64,000 nucleotides of DNA, from the NCBI GenBank assembly GCA_002772535.1, contig PFDP01000014.1, positions 227,481 to 291,480 of the forward strand, written 5' to 3'. Origin of the DNA: Candidatus Peregrinibacteria bacterium CG10_big_fil_rev_8_21_14_0_10_36_19 (GTDB taxonomy: Bacteria; Patescibacteriota; Gracilibacteria; UBA1369; LOWO2-01-FULL-3). The notes beneath the pieces are model-generated. The model searched no databases. It was not told the DNA's origin and saw nothing but the letters and a program-made list of their open reading frames with translations. Below are positions 38,286 to 46,149 of the stretch, in pieces. Made by a program: the position numbers and the translations under genes. Position 1 is the stretch's first letter, and each line of letters opens with the position of its first letter.

Positions 38286-39251
38286 ATGAAATCAATATTT
38301 CTCTTACATGGAGATGACAACTTTTCATCAAGCCAAAAGCTCAAATCTTGGCGTGATGGTTTTGTACAAAAATACAACTCAGAACCTGAGATTTTTGATG
38401 GTAAAAAATTAGATCTATCACAATTCGAAACTAACATTGAAGCATACCCATTCCTAAGCGAAAAAAGACTAGTAATAATCAAAAACTTTTTTGAAGACAG
38501 ATCAGCCGAAGATGGCAAAAGAGTAGCAGAATCTCTAAAAAGAGTTCCAGATTTCTGCATCCTGATTTTCCATGAAAATGGCAAAGCAGATAAAAGAACT
38601 GCACTATACAAAAAAATAGAAAAGGAGGGAAAAATAGAAGAATTTAAAGAAAAGTCTCCATTAGAAATAGCTAAATGGGCAGCAGAAAGAGCTACAAAAA
38701 AAGGCATCTCCCTAGCAATAACACAAGCAAATTACTTTGCAGAACATTGTGGAAGTAACCTCTGGCAACTAGAAAATGAAATCGACAAACTAGCACTACA
38801 CAAAGGACCAATCACAAACGAAACTATAGACACTATAACCACCCCCTCACTCACAGCATCAATATTTCGAGTAACAGATAAAGTTGCCGAACAAAACGCC
38901 CGAGAAGCTCTTAAAACACTCAAGACATTACAAGACAACGGAGAAGATATGATTAAAATCCTTTTCATGATAGTAAGACATTTTAGAATACTCATACAAA
39001 TCCACGATCTCATTCATCATAAAGAGTCAACTTCATCAATTGCCTCAAAACTTAAACAACCTCCATTTGTAATACAAAAAGGAGTACAACAATCACGCAA
39101 CTTTACATATGAAAGACTAAAACAAATATACGAAGAATTACTCAAAATCGATACTGATTTTAAAACAGGAAAAATCAAAATCCTCAAACAAGACAACAGA
39201 GAACTACATCTCGCAATCGAAAAATTTATAATCAATTGCTGCCAAAAATAA
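38286..39251 (+). CDS. holA: DNA polymerase III delta subunit
   Basis: HolA is the clamp-loader subunit that opens the beta clamp. Starting at ATG 38286 (MKSIFLLHGDDNFSS), the product is 321 residues, normal for the family (about 320-345). The N-terminal LHGDD and a RRLVIIKN-like strand (KRLVIIKNFF), the middle LEIAKWAAERATKKGISL and CGSNLWQLENEIDKLAL, and the C-terminal collar helices (LFMIVRHFRILIQI) follow the HolA pattern. The Walker B-like region carries no ATPase motif, as expected for delta. The gene probably has its own leaderless promoter inside the end of the giant operon. No terminator is obvious between them. Confidence 0.92.
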   Translation: MKSIFLLHGDDNFSSSQKLKSWRDGFVQKYNSEPEIFDGKKLDLSQFETNIEAYPFLSEKRLVIIKNFFEDRSAEDGKRVAESLKRVPDFCILIFHENGKADKRTALYKKIEKEGKIEEFKEKSPLEIAKWAAERATKKGISLAITQANYFAEHCGSNLWQLENEIDKLALHKGPITNETIDTITTPSLTASIFRVTDKVAEQNAREALKTLKTLQDNGEDMIKILFMIVRHFRILIQIHDLIHHKESTSSIASKLKQPPFVIQKGVQQSRNFTYERLKQIYEELLKIDTDFKTGKIKILKQDNRELHLAIEKFIINCCQK

Positions 39252-39255
39252 ACTC

Positions 39256-39271
39256 CTATATATTCATATAG
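39256..39271. promoter_or_regulatory. Small inverted repeat between holA and the TrmB-like gene
   Basis: CTATAT-ATTC-ATATAG, 34 bases before the ATG of the regulator gene. It could be an autoregulatory operator or a promoter element. No T-run follows, so it is not a typical terminator. Confidence 0.3.
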
Positions 39272-39304
39272 CTTAAAAAATTACTGTTGTAAAAAATTAC
39301 ACCA

Positions 39305-40162
39305 ATGGACGCTGAACTGTTAAAAATTCTCTCCTCTCTAGGACTTACAGACAAAGAATCAAAAGTATATTTAGCAACAATAGAAACAGGAACCCAAGCA
39401 GTTGCAAAAATTGCCCAAGCTGCGGACATCAACAGAGTTACAACCTACGACATTCTCGAAAAGCTAAAACAAAAAGGACTAGTAAGCTATTTTACAAAGA
39501 AAAAGATTCGCTATTTTACAGCCACAAAACCAGAAACTCTTCTTGAAGAATTTGAAAAACGCACTAACGATCTCAGAGTATCCTTACCAAAATTTAAAAG
39601 ACTCACAGGAGAAACAAATCACCCTCGAGTACGTTACTTTGAAGGACTAGAAGGTATCAAAGCAATATACGCAGATACACTTACCGCAAAAACAGAAATC
39701 TTAAATTTCTCAAACTCAGAAGAAATAAGAAAACAATGGCCAAATTACGACAAAGAATATGTAGCAAAAAGAGCTAAGAAAAAAATATACTTAAGGGGTA
39801 TTTGTCCACAAGATGATGCCGGAGAAGCAGTACATTCTGAAGACAAAAAATACCATAGAGAAATGAAACTAGTACCATCAGAACAATTCTATTTCACAAA
39901 CGAAATAAATATTTATGATGACAAAGTTGCAATTATTTCCTTTAAAGATGAGCTAATTGGAATGATAATAGAGAGTCCAGAAATTGCCAGCACTCAAAGA
40001 GCAATCTTCAATAATTGCTGGGAATTTGCAAACATCATGGCAGACTCAAAAGCTGCAAAAACAAAAATGCTAGAACCAATTAGTGAAACAGAAGCAAAAT
40101 CCACAATGACACCAAAGGAAACAAAAGCTATAGAAAAAGAAGATAACCTTTCTTTATTTTAA
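39305..40162 (+). CDS. TrmB-family transcriptional regulator
   Basis: The 285-residue protein starts with a winged helix-turn-helix (LLKILSSLGLTDKESKVYLATIETG, then IAQAADINRVTTYDILEKLKQKGLV) that matches the TrmB domain of archaeal sugar-responsive regulators, which is also frequent in Patescibacteria. A linker helix follows (PETLLEEFEKR). The C-terminal half carries a phospholipase-D-like effector fold (VRYFEGLEGIKAIYADTL, EILNFSN). Its acidic tail (KEDNLSLF) overlaps the convergent gatA end by 9 bases. The target is unknown. An inverted repeat lies just upstream of the gene. Confidence 0.88.
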   Translation: MDAELLKILSSLGLTDKESKVYLATIETGTQAVAKIAQAADINRVTTYDILEKLKQKGLVSYFTKKKIRYFTATKPETLLEEFEKRTNDLRVSLPKFKRLTGETNHPRVRYFEGLEGIKAIYADTLTAKTEILNFSNSEEIRKQWPNYDKEYVAKRAKKKIYLRGICPQDDAGEAVHSEDKKYHREMKLVPSEQFYFTNEINIYDDKVAIISFKDELIGMIIESPEIASTQRAIFNNCWEFANIMADSKAAKTKMLEPISETEAKSTMTPKETKAIEKEDNLSLF

Positions 40163-41581
40163 AGCATCCGCCACAACTAAGCACCTCCCCTCTTCAAACT
40201 GAGGAGCCAAAACCTGCACCCCAATCGGCAAACCAGTCGAACTTTTTCCAAAAGGACAACTAATACCTGGAATACCAGCCGCACTAGCAGGGATAGTAAG
40301 AGCATCAGCCATATACATCGCCAAAGGATCGTCACTCAATTCACCAACCTTAAAAGCCGGCGTTGGAGCAACCGGAGTAAGCAAAACATCCACCTGTTCA
40401 AAAGCCTTCTTAAAATCCTCAATAATTAATGTCCTAACTCTCTGAGCCTTTTTATAATAAGCATCATAATAACCAGCACTTAATACATATGTCCCTATCA
40501 TAATACGACGCTTAATTTCATCACCAAACCCCTCCCCTCTAGCCTTGAAATAAAAATCAACCAAATCTTCCGCACCTTTTACAGACTTACCATACCTAAT
40601 ACCATCAAACCTTTCCAAATTAGCAGAAAGTTCGGCTGGCATAGTAATATAGTAAACCGCCACAGCATATTTAGTCATTGGCAAAGAAACATCAACAAGC
40701 TCCGCCCCCATAGATTGCAATTTATTAGCAGCCTCCTTAACCGTAGCAACATCCTCAGGATCTACACCTTCTCCAAAATACTCCTTTGGAAGACCAACTT
40801 TCATACCCTTAACACCACCCCCAAGAAAAGACAAATAATCAGGAACATCAACTTTAGGAGTAGTAGAATCATATTTATCATGCCCCGCAATTGCATTTAA
40901 AACATAGGCAATATCATCAACGCTTCTACCAAAATTACCAACAGTATCCCAAGAAGAAGCCATTGCAGTAACTCCACTTCTACTAACTCTTCCATAAGTA
41001 ACTTTCATACCATAAACACCACAAAACGATGCAGGTTGCCTAATAGAACCACCAGTATCAGTACCCAAAGTGTACATACACATATCCGCTGCTAAAGCAG
41101 CAGCACTACCACCAGAAGACCCACCAGCAACTCTTTCTAAATCATGAGGATTACGAGTAACACCAAAGCAAGAATGCTCAGTTGAAGCTCCACACGCAAA
41201 TTGATCCATATTAAGCTTACCTATCATCACCATATCATTATCATTCAACATCTTAACAACAGTTGCATCATATGGAGGTATAAAATCCTTTAAGAAAGGT
41301 GAACAACAAGTAGTGCGTATTCCTTTCGTATTAAAAATATCTTTAAGTCCTGCTGGAACTCCAGCCAAAGGACTTAAATCAGAACCTTGAGCAATTTTTT
41401 TATCCACCTCTTTAGCCTTTTCTAAAGCAGAATCAGAACAAACTTCAGTAAAAGCATTAAGCTCTCCATCTCTAGCAGCAATAACATCTAAACAAGATTT
41501 CGTTAACTCTTCACTAGAAAATTTTCCAGACTTAAGCCCATCAGCACATTCACGAATTGTTAATTTATTTAATCCAGACAT
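40154..41581 (-). CDS. gatA: Asp-tRNA(Asn)/Glu-tRNA(Gln) amidotransferase subunit A
   Basis: GatA is the amidase subunit that releases ammonia from glutamine for tRNA-dependent amidation. The 475-residue protein has the amidase signature with the Ser-cisSer-Lys triad: the Lys in PAGLKDIF, and GGSSGGSAAALAADM...GTDTGGSIRQPA for both serines. GVTAMASSWDTVG and PTPAFKVGE also fit. The C-terminus is typical (GISCPFGKSSTGLPIGVQVLAPQFEE). It follows gatC by 1 base. gatB is not in the window, so the usual gatCAB order is broken after gatA. The 3' end overlaps the TrmB-like gene by 9 bases on the opposite strand. Confidence 0.97.
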   Translation of the reverse strand: MSGLNKLTIRECADGLKSGKFSSEELTKSCLDVIAARDGELNAFTEVCSDSALEKAKEVDKKIAQGSDLSPLAGVPAGLKDIFNTKGIRTTCCSPFLKDFIPPYDATVVKMLNDNDMVMIGKLNMDQFACGASTEHSCFGVTRNPHDLERVAGGSSGGSAAALAADMCMYTLGTDTGGSIRQPASFCGVYGMKVTYGRVSRSGVTAMASSWDTVGNFGRSVDDIAYVLNAIAGHDKYDSTTPKVDVPDYLSFLGGGVKGMKVGLPKEYFGEGVDPEDVATVKEAANKLQSMGAELVDVSLPMTKYAVAVYYITMPAELSANLERFDGIRYGKSVKGAEDLVDFYFKARGEGFGDEIKRRIMIGTYVLSAGYYDAYYKKAQRVRTLIIEDFKKAFEQVDVLLTPVAPTPAFKVGELSDDPLAMYMADALTIPASAAGIPGISCPFGKSSTGLPIGVQVLAPQFEEGRCLVVADALK

Positions 41582-41582
41582 A

Positions 41583-41870
41583 TTATATAGTTTTCATTAC
41601 CTTTATCTGATCACTTTCTTTATCTAATTCACTACAAGCTAAAATATCCGCAGGAGTAGCAGTACCGCTTTCAACCACATCACCCCTCATTGCATTATTT
41701 AAACCCGTAACTTGATTCGTAATCTCCACACCATCAACATCAACTTCTTTTAAAATATCCATATAACCCAAAACCTTATTAAGCTGACCACCAAACTTAG
41801 TGACATCTTCATCAGATAACTTAAGCCTTGCCAGCTTTGCTACATGCCTAACTTGTTCATCATTTAACAT
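41583..41870 (-). CDS. gatC: Asp-tRNA(Asn)/Glu-tRNA(Gln) amidotransferase subunit C
   Basis: The 95-residue protein is the small belt subunit that holds GatA and GatB together. It begins LNDEQVRHVAKLARLKLSDEDV, the standard GatC opening, and contains QLNKVLGYMDILKEVDVDGVE followed by an extended tail with NAMRGDVV (usually 'lRpDv'). The length is typical. It forms an operon with gatA (1-base gap). A promoter with its -10 box 6 bases before the ATG suggests a leaderless mRNA. Confidence 0.95.
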   Translation of the reverse strand: MLNDEQVRHVAKLARLKLSDEDVTKFGGQLNKVLGYMDILKEVDVDGVEITNQVTGLNNAMRGDVVESGTATPADILACSELDKESDQIKVMKTI

Positions 41871-41876
41871 GACCAG

Positions 41877-41906
41877 AGTTTAGCAAAAAGCGTATTCAAA
41901 AAGCAA
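41877..41906 (-). promoter_or_regulatory. gatCA promoter, predicted leaderless
   Basis: Minus-strand TTGCTT (41901-41906), 18 bp, TAAACT (41877-41882), then 6 bases to the gatC ATG (41868-41870). Confidence 0.55.
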
Positions 41907-41923
41907 GAATGACTTGCTATAAT
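41895..41923 (+). promoter_or_regulatory. Promoter for the 41930 gene, predicted leaderless
   Basis: TTCAAA (41895-41900), 17 bp, TATAAT (41918-41923), then 6 bases to ATG 41930. It overlaps the divergent gatC promoter. Confidence 0.65.
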
Positions 41924-41929
41924 CAAAGC

Positions 41930-42247
41930 ATGATCATAGATTTAAAAACTCTCAATAACACTAAAAAAGTTGCCTTAGCATTTTTTATAGCTACAGGCCT
42001 ATTTCACTTAGCATCAAGCATGTTTATCGCCAACAGCTACTACCTAAAACAAAGCCTTATTATAAACAGAACTATGGACATTCCATTTCTGCTTACAGGA
42101 TTAATATACGCCCTCACATCAATCAGAATTTCATTAACAGACCCAAACCTCGATCATAAAAAACTGGACATTTTTCTTTCTTCCATCATAATACTAGCCT
42201 TGATAGTTTTAATTATCATCAACCTAGCTTTTGAAAACATTAAATAA
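41930..42247 (+). CDS. Hypothetical three-TM membrane protein
   Basis: I do not recognise this protein of about 105 residues. Three TM segments are visible (KVALAFFIATGLFHLASSMF, MDIPFLLTGLIYALTSI and FLSSIIILALIVLIIINLAF). The start is moved from 41909 to ATG 41930 because TATAAT ends 6 bases before it. The stop codon TAA shares its last A with the ATG of the next gene (TAATG), so the two are translationally coupled. Confidence 0.7.
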   Translation: MIIDLKTLNNTKKVALAFFIATGLFHLASSMFIANSYYLKQSLIINRTMDIPFLLTGLIYALTSIRISLTDPNLDHKKLDIFLSSIIILALIVLIIINLAFENIK

Positions 42248-42687
42248 TGAAAAAAACAGTAATGGTTTTCGGCACATTCGACTACTTACACGCCGGCCAT
42301 GAAAATTTATTTAGCCAAGCAAAAGAACACGGCGATCACATAATTGCAGTTATTGGTCGTGATAAAACAGTTAAAACAATAAAAGGCGAAAATCCAGATC
42401 ACAATGAAAAAGAGCGCTTAAAAAACCTAGAAGCAACAGGATGGGCAAATGAAGTCATTCTAGGAAATGAAAAAGACAAAACCAAAGTAATAAAACAATA
42501 CAAACCAGATGTAATAGCGCTAGGATACGATCAATTTGCTTTTACGTACAACCTTGAAAAACTAATAATAGACACACAACTAGACACAAAAATCATCAGG
42601 CTAAATCCATACAGACCACATCTTTACAAATCCTCAATCATAAAGAAACAAAAAGAATCTTTTGTAGCCAGCGAAACTCCGCTATAA
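42247..42687 (+). CDS. Cytidylyltransferase-family protein, FAD synthase (RibL)-like
   Basis: The 146-residue protein is a compact nucleotidyltransferase with the HIGH-type motif GTFDYLHAGH, then GRDKTVKTIKGENP and a late LGYDQFAF; KSSIIKK stands where the family has its S-S-K motif. The order and length match archaeal FAD synthetase RibL and the related glycerol-3-phosphate cytidylyltransferase TagD. 'IKG..P' and 'LGyDQ' favour RibL. It would transfer a nucleotide from ATP or CTP to FMN or a sugar/polyol phosphate. It overlaps the previous gene by one base. Its stop codon lies inside the ftsX -10 box. Confidence 0.8.
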   Translation: MKKTVMVFGTFDYLHAGHENLFSQAKEHGDHIIAVIGRDKTVKTIKGENPDHNEKERLKNLEATGWANEVILGNEKDKTKVIKQYKPDVIALGYDQFAFTYNLEKLIIDTQLDTKIIRLNPYRPHLYKSSIIKKQKESFVASETPL

Positions 42688-42688
42688 T
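42660..42688 (+). promoter_or_regulatory. ftsX promoter, predicted leaderless
   Basis: TTTTGT (42660-42665), 17 bp, TATAAT (42683-42688), then 7 bases to GTG 42696. The -10 box contains the upstream gene's TAA stop codon. Confidence 0.55.
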
Positions 42689-42695
42689 TCATGGC

Positions 42696-43637
42696 GTGAA
42701 AACAAATTCCTCATTATCAAATTTGGTAAAACAATCTTTACGCTTAAGCATAAGCAATATTTGGCGTAATAAATTTTTATCCCTTGCAACAATTTTCGTT
42801 GTAGGAACAATAATTTTCATTTTTAACATAATTTTAGCAGTAGACTTCATTGCTAAGGATGCCGTAAACAGCTTAAACCAAAAAGTAGATATCATAGTAT
42901 ATCTCAAAGAAAGCACCACTCCACAACAATCACAAAGCTTAATTAACGAACTACAAACACTACCAAACATAAACAAAATCAAACACCTTTCAAAAGAAGA
43001 TGCGTTAAAGCAAATGCAAGCTACACACCCAGACTTATCACTGGCTTTTCAAAAATACGAATTAGGTAACCCTCTACCAGCCAGTATAAATATCAGCACA
43101 AATTCACCTGAAGACCATAAAGAAATTAACAGTCTTCTAAAACAAGAAAAATACAGCACCCTGATTTCAAATGTTGTAAGCAATGAAGAATCAACAAACA
43201 ACGCCATCATGGCAAGTGTATTTAAAAATCTTGTAAAAGTAACAACTTTCACCAATCAACTAACTTTTTGGCTAATATTCACATTTATAATTGGCGGCAG
43301 TTTAATAATACTCAATGCCATACACATCACCATTTTTAATAGAAAAAAAGAAATACAAATAATGAAACTAGTTGGCGCTAGTCATTGGTTTATCAGATCA
43401 CCTTTCATAATAGAAAGCATCATCTATGGAACTTTATCAATTATACTGAGCATAATCATGCTTATTGGCATAACAAAAAACATAACAATTGAAGAAAATA
43501 ATCTATTTCATTACTACTCATTAGGACAATTTTCACTAATCATTTTCGCAGAATTCATAGCAACAATTTTAATAAGTATTTTAAGTTCAAGCATAGCCGT
43601 ACACGAATACCTACACGATGAGAAACGCGACAGTTAA
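42696..43637 (+). CDS. ftsX: Cell-division ABC-type permease FtsX
   Basis: FtsX is the membrane half of FtsEX, which activates peptidoglycan hydrolases at the septum. The 313-residue protein has TM1 (LATIFVVGTIIFIFNIILAV) and an extracytoplasmic domain (VDIIVYLKESTTPQQSQSLINEL, HLSKEDALKQMQ, GNPLPASINI). Three C-terminal TMs surround the FtsX signature NRKKEIQIMKLVGASHWFIRSPFIIE. The start is GTG at 42696; the ATG at 42691 is out of frame. FtsE is normally the preceding gene but is absent here, replaced by a nucleotidyltransferase. The 3' end overlaps recO by 20 bases. Confidence 0.93.
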   Translation: MKTNSSLSNLVKQSLRLSISNIWRNKFLSLATIFVVGTIIFIFNIILAVDFIAKDAVNSLNQKVDIIVYLKESTTPQQSQSLINELQTLPNINKIKHLSKEDALKQMQATHPDLSLAFQKYELGNPLPASINISTNSPEDHKEINSLLKQEKYSTLISNVVSNEESTNNAIMASVFKNLVKVTTFTNQLTFWLIFTFIIGGSLIILNAIHITIFNRKKEIQIMKLVGASHWFIRSPFIIESIIYGTLSIILSIIMLIGITKNITIEENNLFHYYSLGQFSLIIFAEFIATILISILSSSIAVHEYLHDEKRDS

Positions 43638-44217
43638 TTGCATCATACTGGGACATAAAAACTTCGGAGAATCCGATAAGCTTATTTTTCTATATTCAGA
43701 AAAAACTGGAAAAATTAAAGCCATTGCAAAAGGCTCACGAAAAATAAACAGCAAATTCACAGGACACTTAGAAACACTAAATTTTTGTACTGTAGAATTA
43801 TATTTTGGACCAAGAAATATAATAATTACAGAAATAATTAGTGCGACATCTCATTTTAAACATCATGAAAATTTAGAAAAATTAACAGCAGTTTTAGAAG
43901 TAGCCAAAATCACAAATCAACTTTTATTTGAAACTCAAACAGTAGAAAATCTACTCTCATTGATCAAAAAAACTATTCAATCAATAAACGCTACAGATAA
44001 GCCAAATTTAATATCAACATCATACACAATCAAACTATTAGACCTCAATGGCCTAATGCCAGATCTCAAAGAAACACAAACTTCATTGCCAGAAAAATAC
44101 AAAAAATTCTTTCATTTCTTACAAACAAGACCATACAAAGAAATTGCTAGAATTAAAATAGAACCACAAGAAAATCATTACATACAAACAACCGTAGAAA
44201 ATATTCTACAATTGTAA
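43618..44217 (+). CDS. recO: DNA repair protein RecO, short form
   Basis: RecO helps RecR load RecA on SSB-coated DNA. The 199-residue protein begins with the RecO OB-fold: CIILGHKNFGESDKLIFLYSEKTGKIKAIAKGSRK, then FTGHLETLNF and VELYFG. A short helical part follows (KLLDLNGLMPDL). Typical RecO is 230-250 residues with a C-terminal zinc-finger region, and no cysteine cluster is visible here, so this is a reduced version. It overlaps ftsX by 20 bases at its 5' end and the convergent rsh gene by 12 bases at its 3' end. Confidence 0.9.
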   Translation: MRNATVNCIILGHKNFGESDKLIFLYSEKTGKIKAIAKGSRKINSKFTGHLETLNFCTVELYFGPRNIIITEIISATSHFKHHENLEKLTAVLEVAKITNQLLFETQTVENLLSLIKKTIQSINATDKPNLISTSYTIKLLDLNGLMPDLKETQTSLPEKYKKFFHFLQTRPYKEIARIKIEPQENHYIQTTVENILQL

Positions 44218-46110
44218 AAACTCTCTCCAAGTTGCATCTATAGTACGCTTGTTGTCCAAACTATTTAAAATTAAACATGAAGACTTATGAACAGTAAGAC
44301 TATTACCTCTTGTAACATAAGCAATAATTTTATCACCATCAGAAGGTTTACAACAATTGGCAATCTTTAATGGCAAATCACTTTCACCACCAACCAAAAC
44401 CCTTCTTTCAATAGAAAGTCCACTAAAATCACGTTCTTTTTTAGCCTTTTTCACAACAGTGGCTGCCGCCAATTCATCAGCAGGGATAACTTTTTTCAAA
44501 ACTTCCGTTGGCATCTTTGAAGCCTTTCCAACCTCCTCAATAATCCCCTCTCTCTCACTAACAGTTAATTTTTTACCCAAATAATTTTTAAACAAAGTAT
44601 AGTGCTGATCCAAAGGTTCATATCCCAGGCTAATTAATTTTTCATTTAATAATTTTTTACCTTTCCTAATATTACTTTCTCTATCTTTAGCACTGCACCA
44701 TGCCTTAATTTTATTCCTAGCACCATTAGTTTTTGCAATTGCCAACCATTGCAACTTAGGCTCAGCATCCTTCCTTGTAACTATCTCAACTATTTCACCA
44801 TTTCTAAGCTCATAATCTAAGGGAACCACTCTACCATCAACCTTTGCCATTATGCAGTGATTACCAACATCTGTATGAACAGTATAAGCAAAATCAATCG
44901 GACACGCCCCTGCAGGTAAAGATTTCACTTCACCACTTGGAGTCAAAACAAAAATTCTATCTTTAAATATATCCAACTCAACCTCACTCAAAATTTCATT
45001 CTTACTCCTTGAGCCCTGCAAACTTTTAATCAACTGAGATTGAGAACTAGATAATATAGCATTACTAGCACCAGTCTCCTTATAGTTCCAGTGCGATGCA
45101 ATACCATACTCTGCATCATCATGCATCTTTAAAGTTCTAATTTGCACCTCTACAGGTTGATCCATACTTTTAGGAGCCAACCCAATTAGAACAGTATGCA
45201 AACTTCTATAACCATTGGGTTTCGGGCTCGCAACATAATCTTTGAAACGAGTGGATAGAGGAGTCCATTTACTATGCAAAAGACCCAAAGCCGCATATAG
45301 ATGATCCAATTGCTCCTTACCTCCAACTATCTTATCTGGTAACACAATCCTAATCGCAAAAATATCATAAAGATCATCCAAAGACACACTTCCTTTAGCA
45401 TGCATTTTTTTATAAACACTATAATACCCTTTTATCCTCCCCTGAACATCAGTACATTTCAAACCTCTCTCTTCAAAAAAAGAGGAAAGCTCCTTTTGTA
45501 TTAAACTAATAGAAACCTGTCGCTTCTCTTGAACTTTTTTCAAAGCACCTACAACATCTTCATATTCGCGTGGATATGCATATCTAAATGACAAATCCTC
45601 TAATTGCTTCTTCATCAAATGTATACCCAACCTATCGGCAACTGGAACATACAAATTTAAAGTTTCTTTAGCAAAAACAGCAATATTTTTTTTATCACCA
45701 TCAAACTTTTTATAGTTTGATAGTTTATAAAATCTGTAAACAAGCCCAACAAAAATAATTCTCATGTCTTTAGCCATAGCCATAAACAACTTCCTCAAAA
45801 CTTCAACCTGTGAATTTCTATTATTTACAGCATAATTCAAACCTTCAAGCTTTTTAACATCAGAAACAATATTTAAAACCGCATGACCAAATTTTTCAAT
45901 AACCTCAGCGTCACTAATCTCATTATATGAATATAGCTTTTGAATTAAAACAGCCAATAAAACATCTTCATTGGGATTCAATGGAGCCACAATGTTTAAC
46001 AAAGCGCCAACATCCACACCAGCATTAGATGCAATATCGAAGGCTAAAGCAATACGTTTCTTATTAAAAGAAGCCGCATAATCACCAAGTTTTCGTAAAA
46101 ATTTTTCCAT
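44206..46110 (-). CDS. RelA/SpoT-family (p)ppGpp synthetase with degenerate hydrolase domain
   Basis: The product of about 634 residues starts at ATG 46110; the track start at 46137 is a TTG upstream of the -10 box. The N-terminal region keeps the HD-domain shape (VIEKFGHAVLNIVSDVKKLEG). Where the family has LLHDvvEDT it reads LIQKLYSYNEIS, so the metal-binding HD pair is gone. The synthetase domain looks intact: GRIKGYYSVYKKM, YDIFAIRIV, DYVASPKPNGYRSLHT, EVQIRT and AEYGIASHWNYK. A TGS domain (DRIFVLTPSGEVKSLPAG) and the Cys-containing zinc-finger region (IANCCKPSDGDKI) follow. The C-terminal ACT domain is missing. It is likely a synthetase-only long RSH. Confidence 0.93.
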   Translation of the reverse strand: MEKFLRKLGDYAASFNKKRIALAFDIASNAGVDVGALLNIVAPLNPNEDVLLAVLIQKLYSYNEISDAEVIEKFGHAVLNIVSDVKKLEGLNYAVNNRNSQVEVLRKLFMAMAKDMRIIFVGLVYRFYKLSNYKKFDGDKKNIAVFAKETLNLYVPVADRLGIHLMKKQLEDLSFRYAYPREYEDVVGALKKVQEKRQVSISLIQKELSSFFEERGLKCTDVQGRIKGYYSVYKKMHAKGSVSLDDLYDIFAIRIVLPDKIVGGKEQLDHLYAALGLLHSKWTPLSTRFKDYVASPKPNGYRSLHTVLIGLAPKSMDQPVEVQIRTLKMHDDAEYGIASHWNYKETGASNAILSSSQSQLIKSLQGSRSKNEILSEVELDIFKDRIFVLTPSGEVKSLPAGACPIDFAYTVHTDVGNHCIMAKVDGRVVPLDYELRNGEIVEIVTRKDAEPKLQWLAIAKTNGARNKIKAWCSAKDRESNIRKGKKLLNEKLISLGYEPLDQHYTLFKNYLGKKLTVSEREGIIEEVGKASKMPTEVLKKVIPADELAAATVVKKAKKERDFSGLSIERRVLVGGESDLPLKIANCCKPSDGDKIIAYVTRGNSLTVHKSSCLILNSLDNKRTIDATWREFLQL

Positions 46111-46119
46111 AGATGTCCC

Positions 46120-46149
46120 AGTATAACACCAAGACAACTAAGGATTCAA
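46120..46149 (-). promoter_or_regulatory. rsh promoter, near-leaderless, inside the upstream gene's end
   Basis: Minus-strand TTGAAT (46144-46149), 18 bp, TATACT (46120-46125), 9 bases before ATG 46110. The -35 box lies within the last codons of the 46138-47409 gene. Confidence 0.5.
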
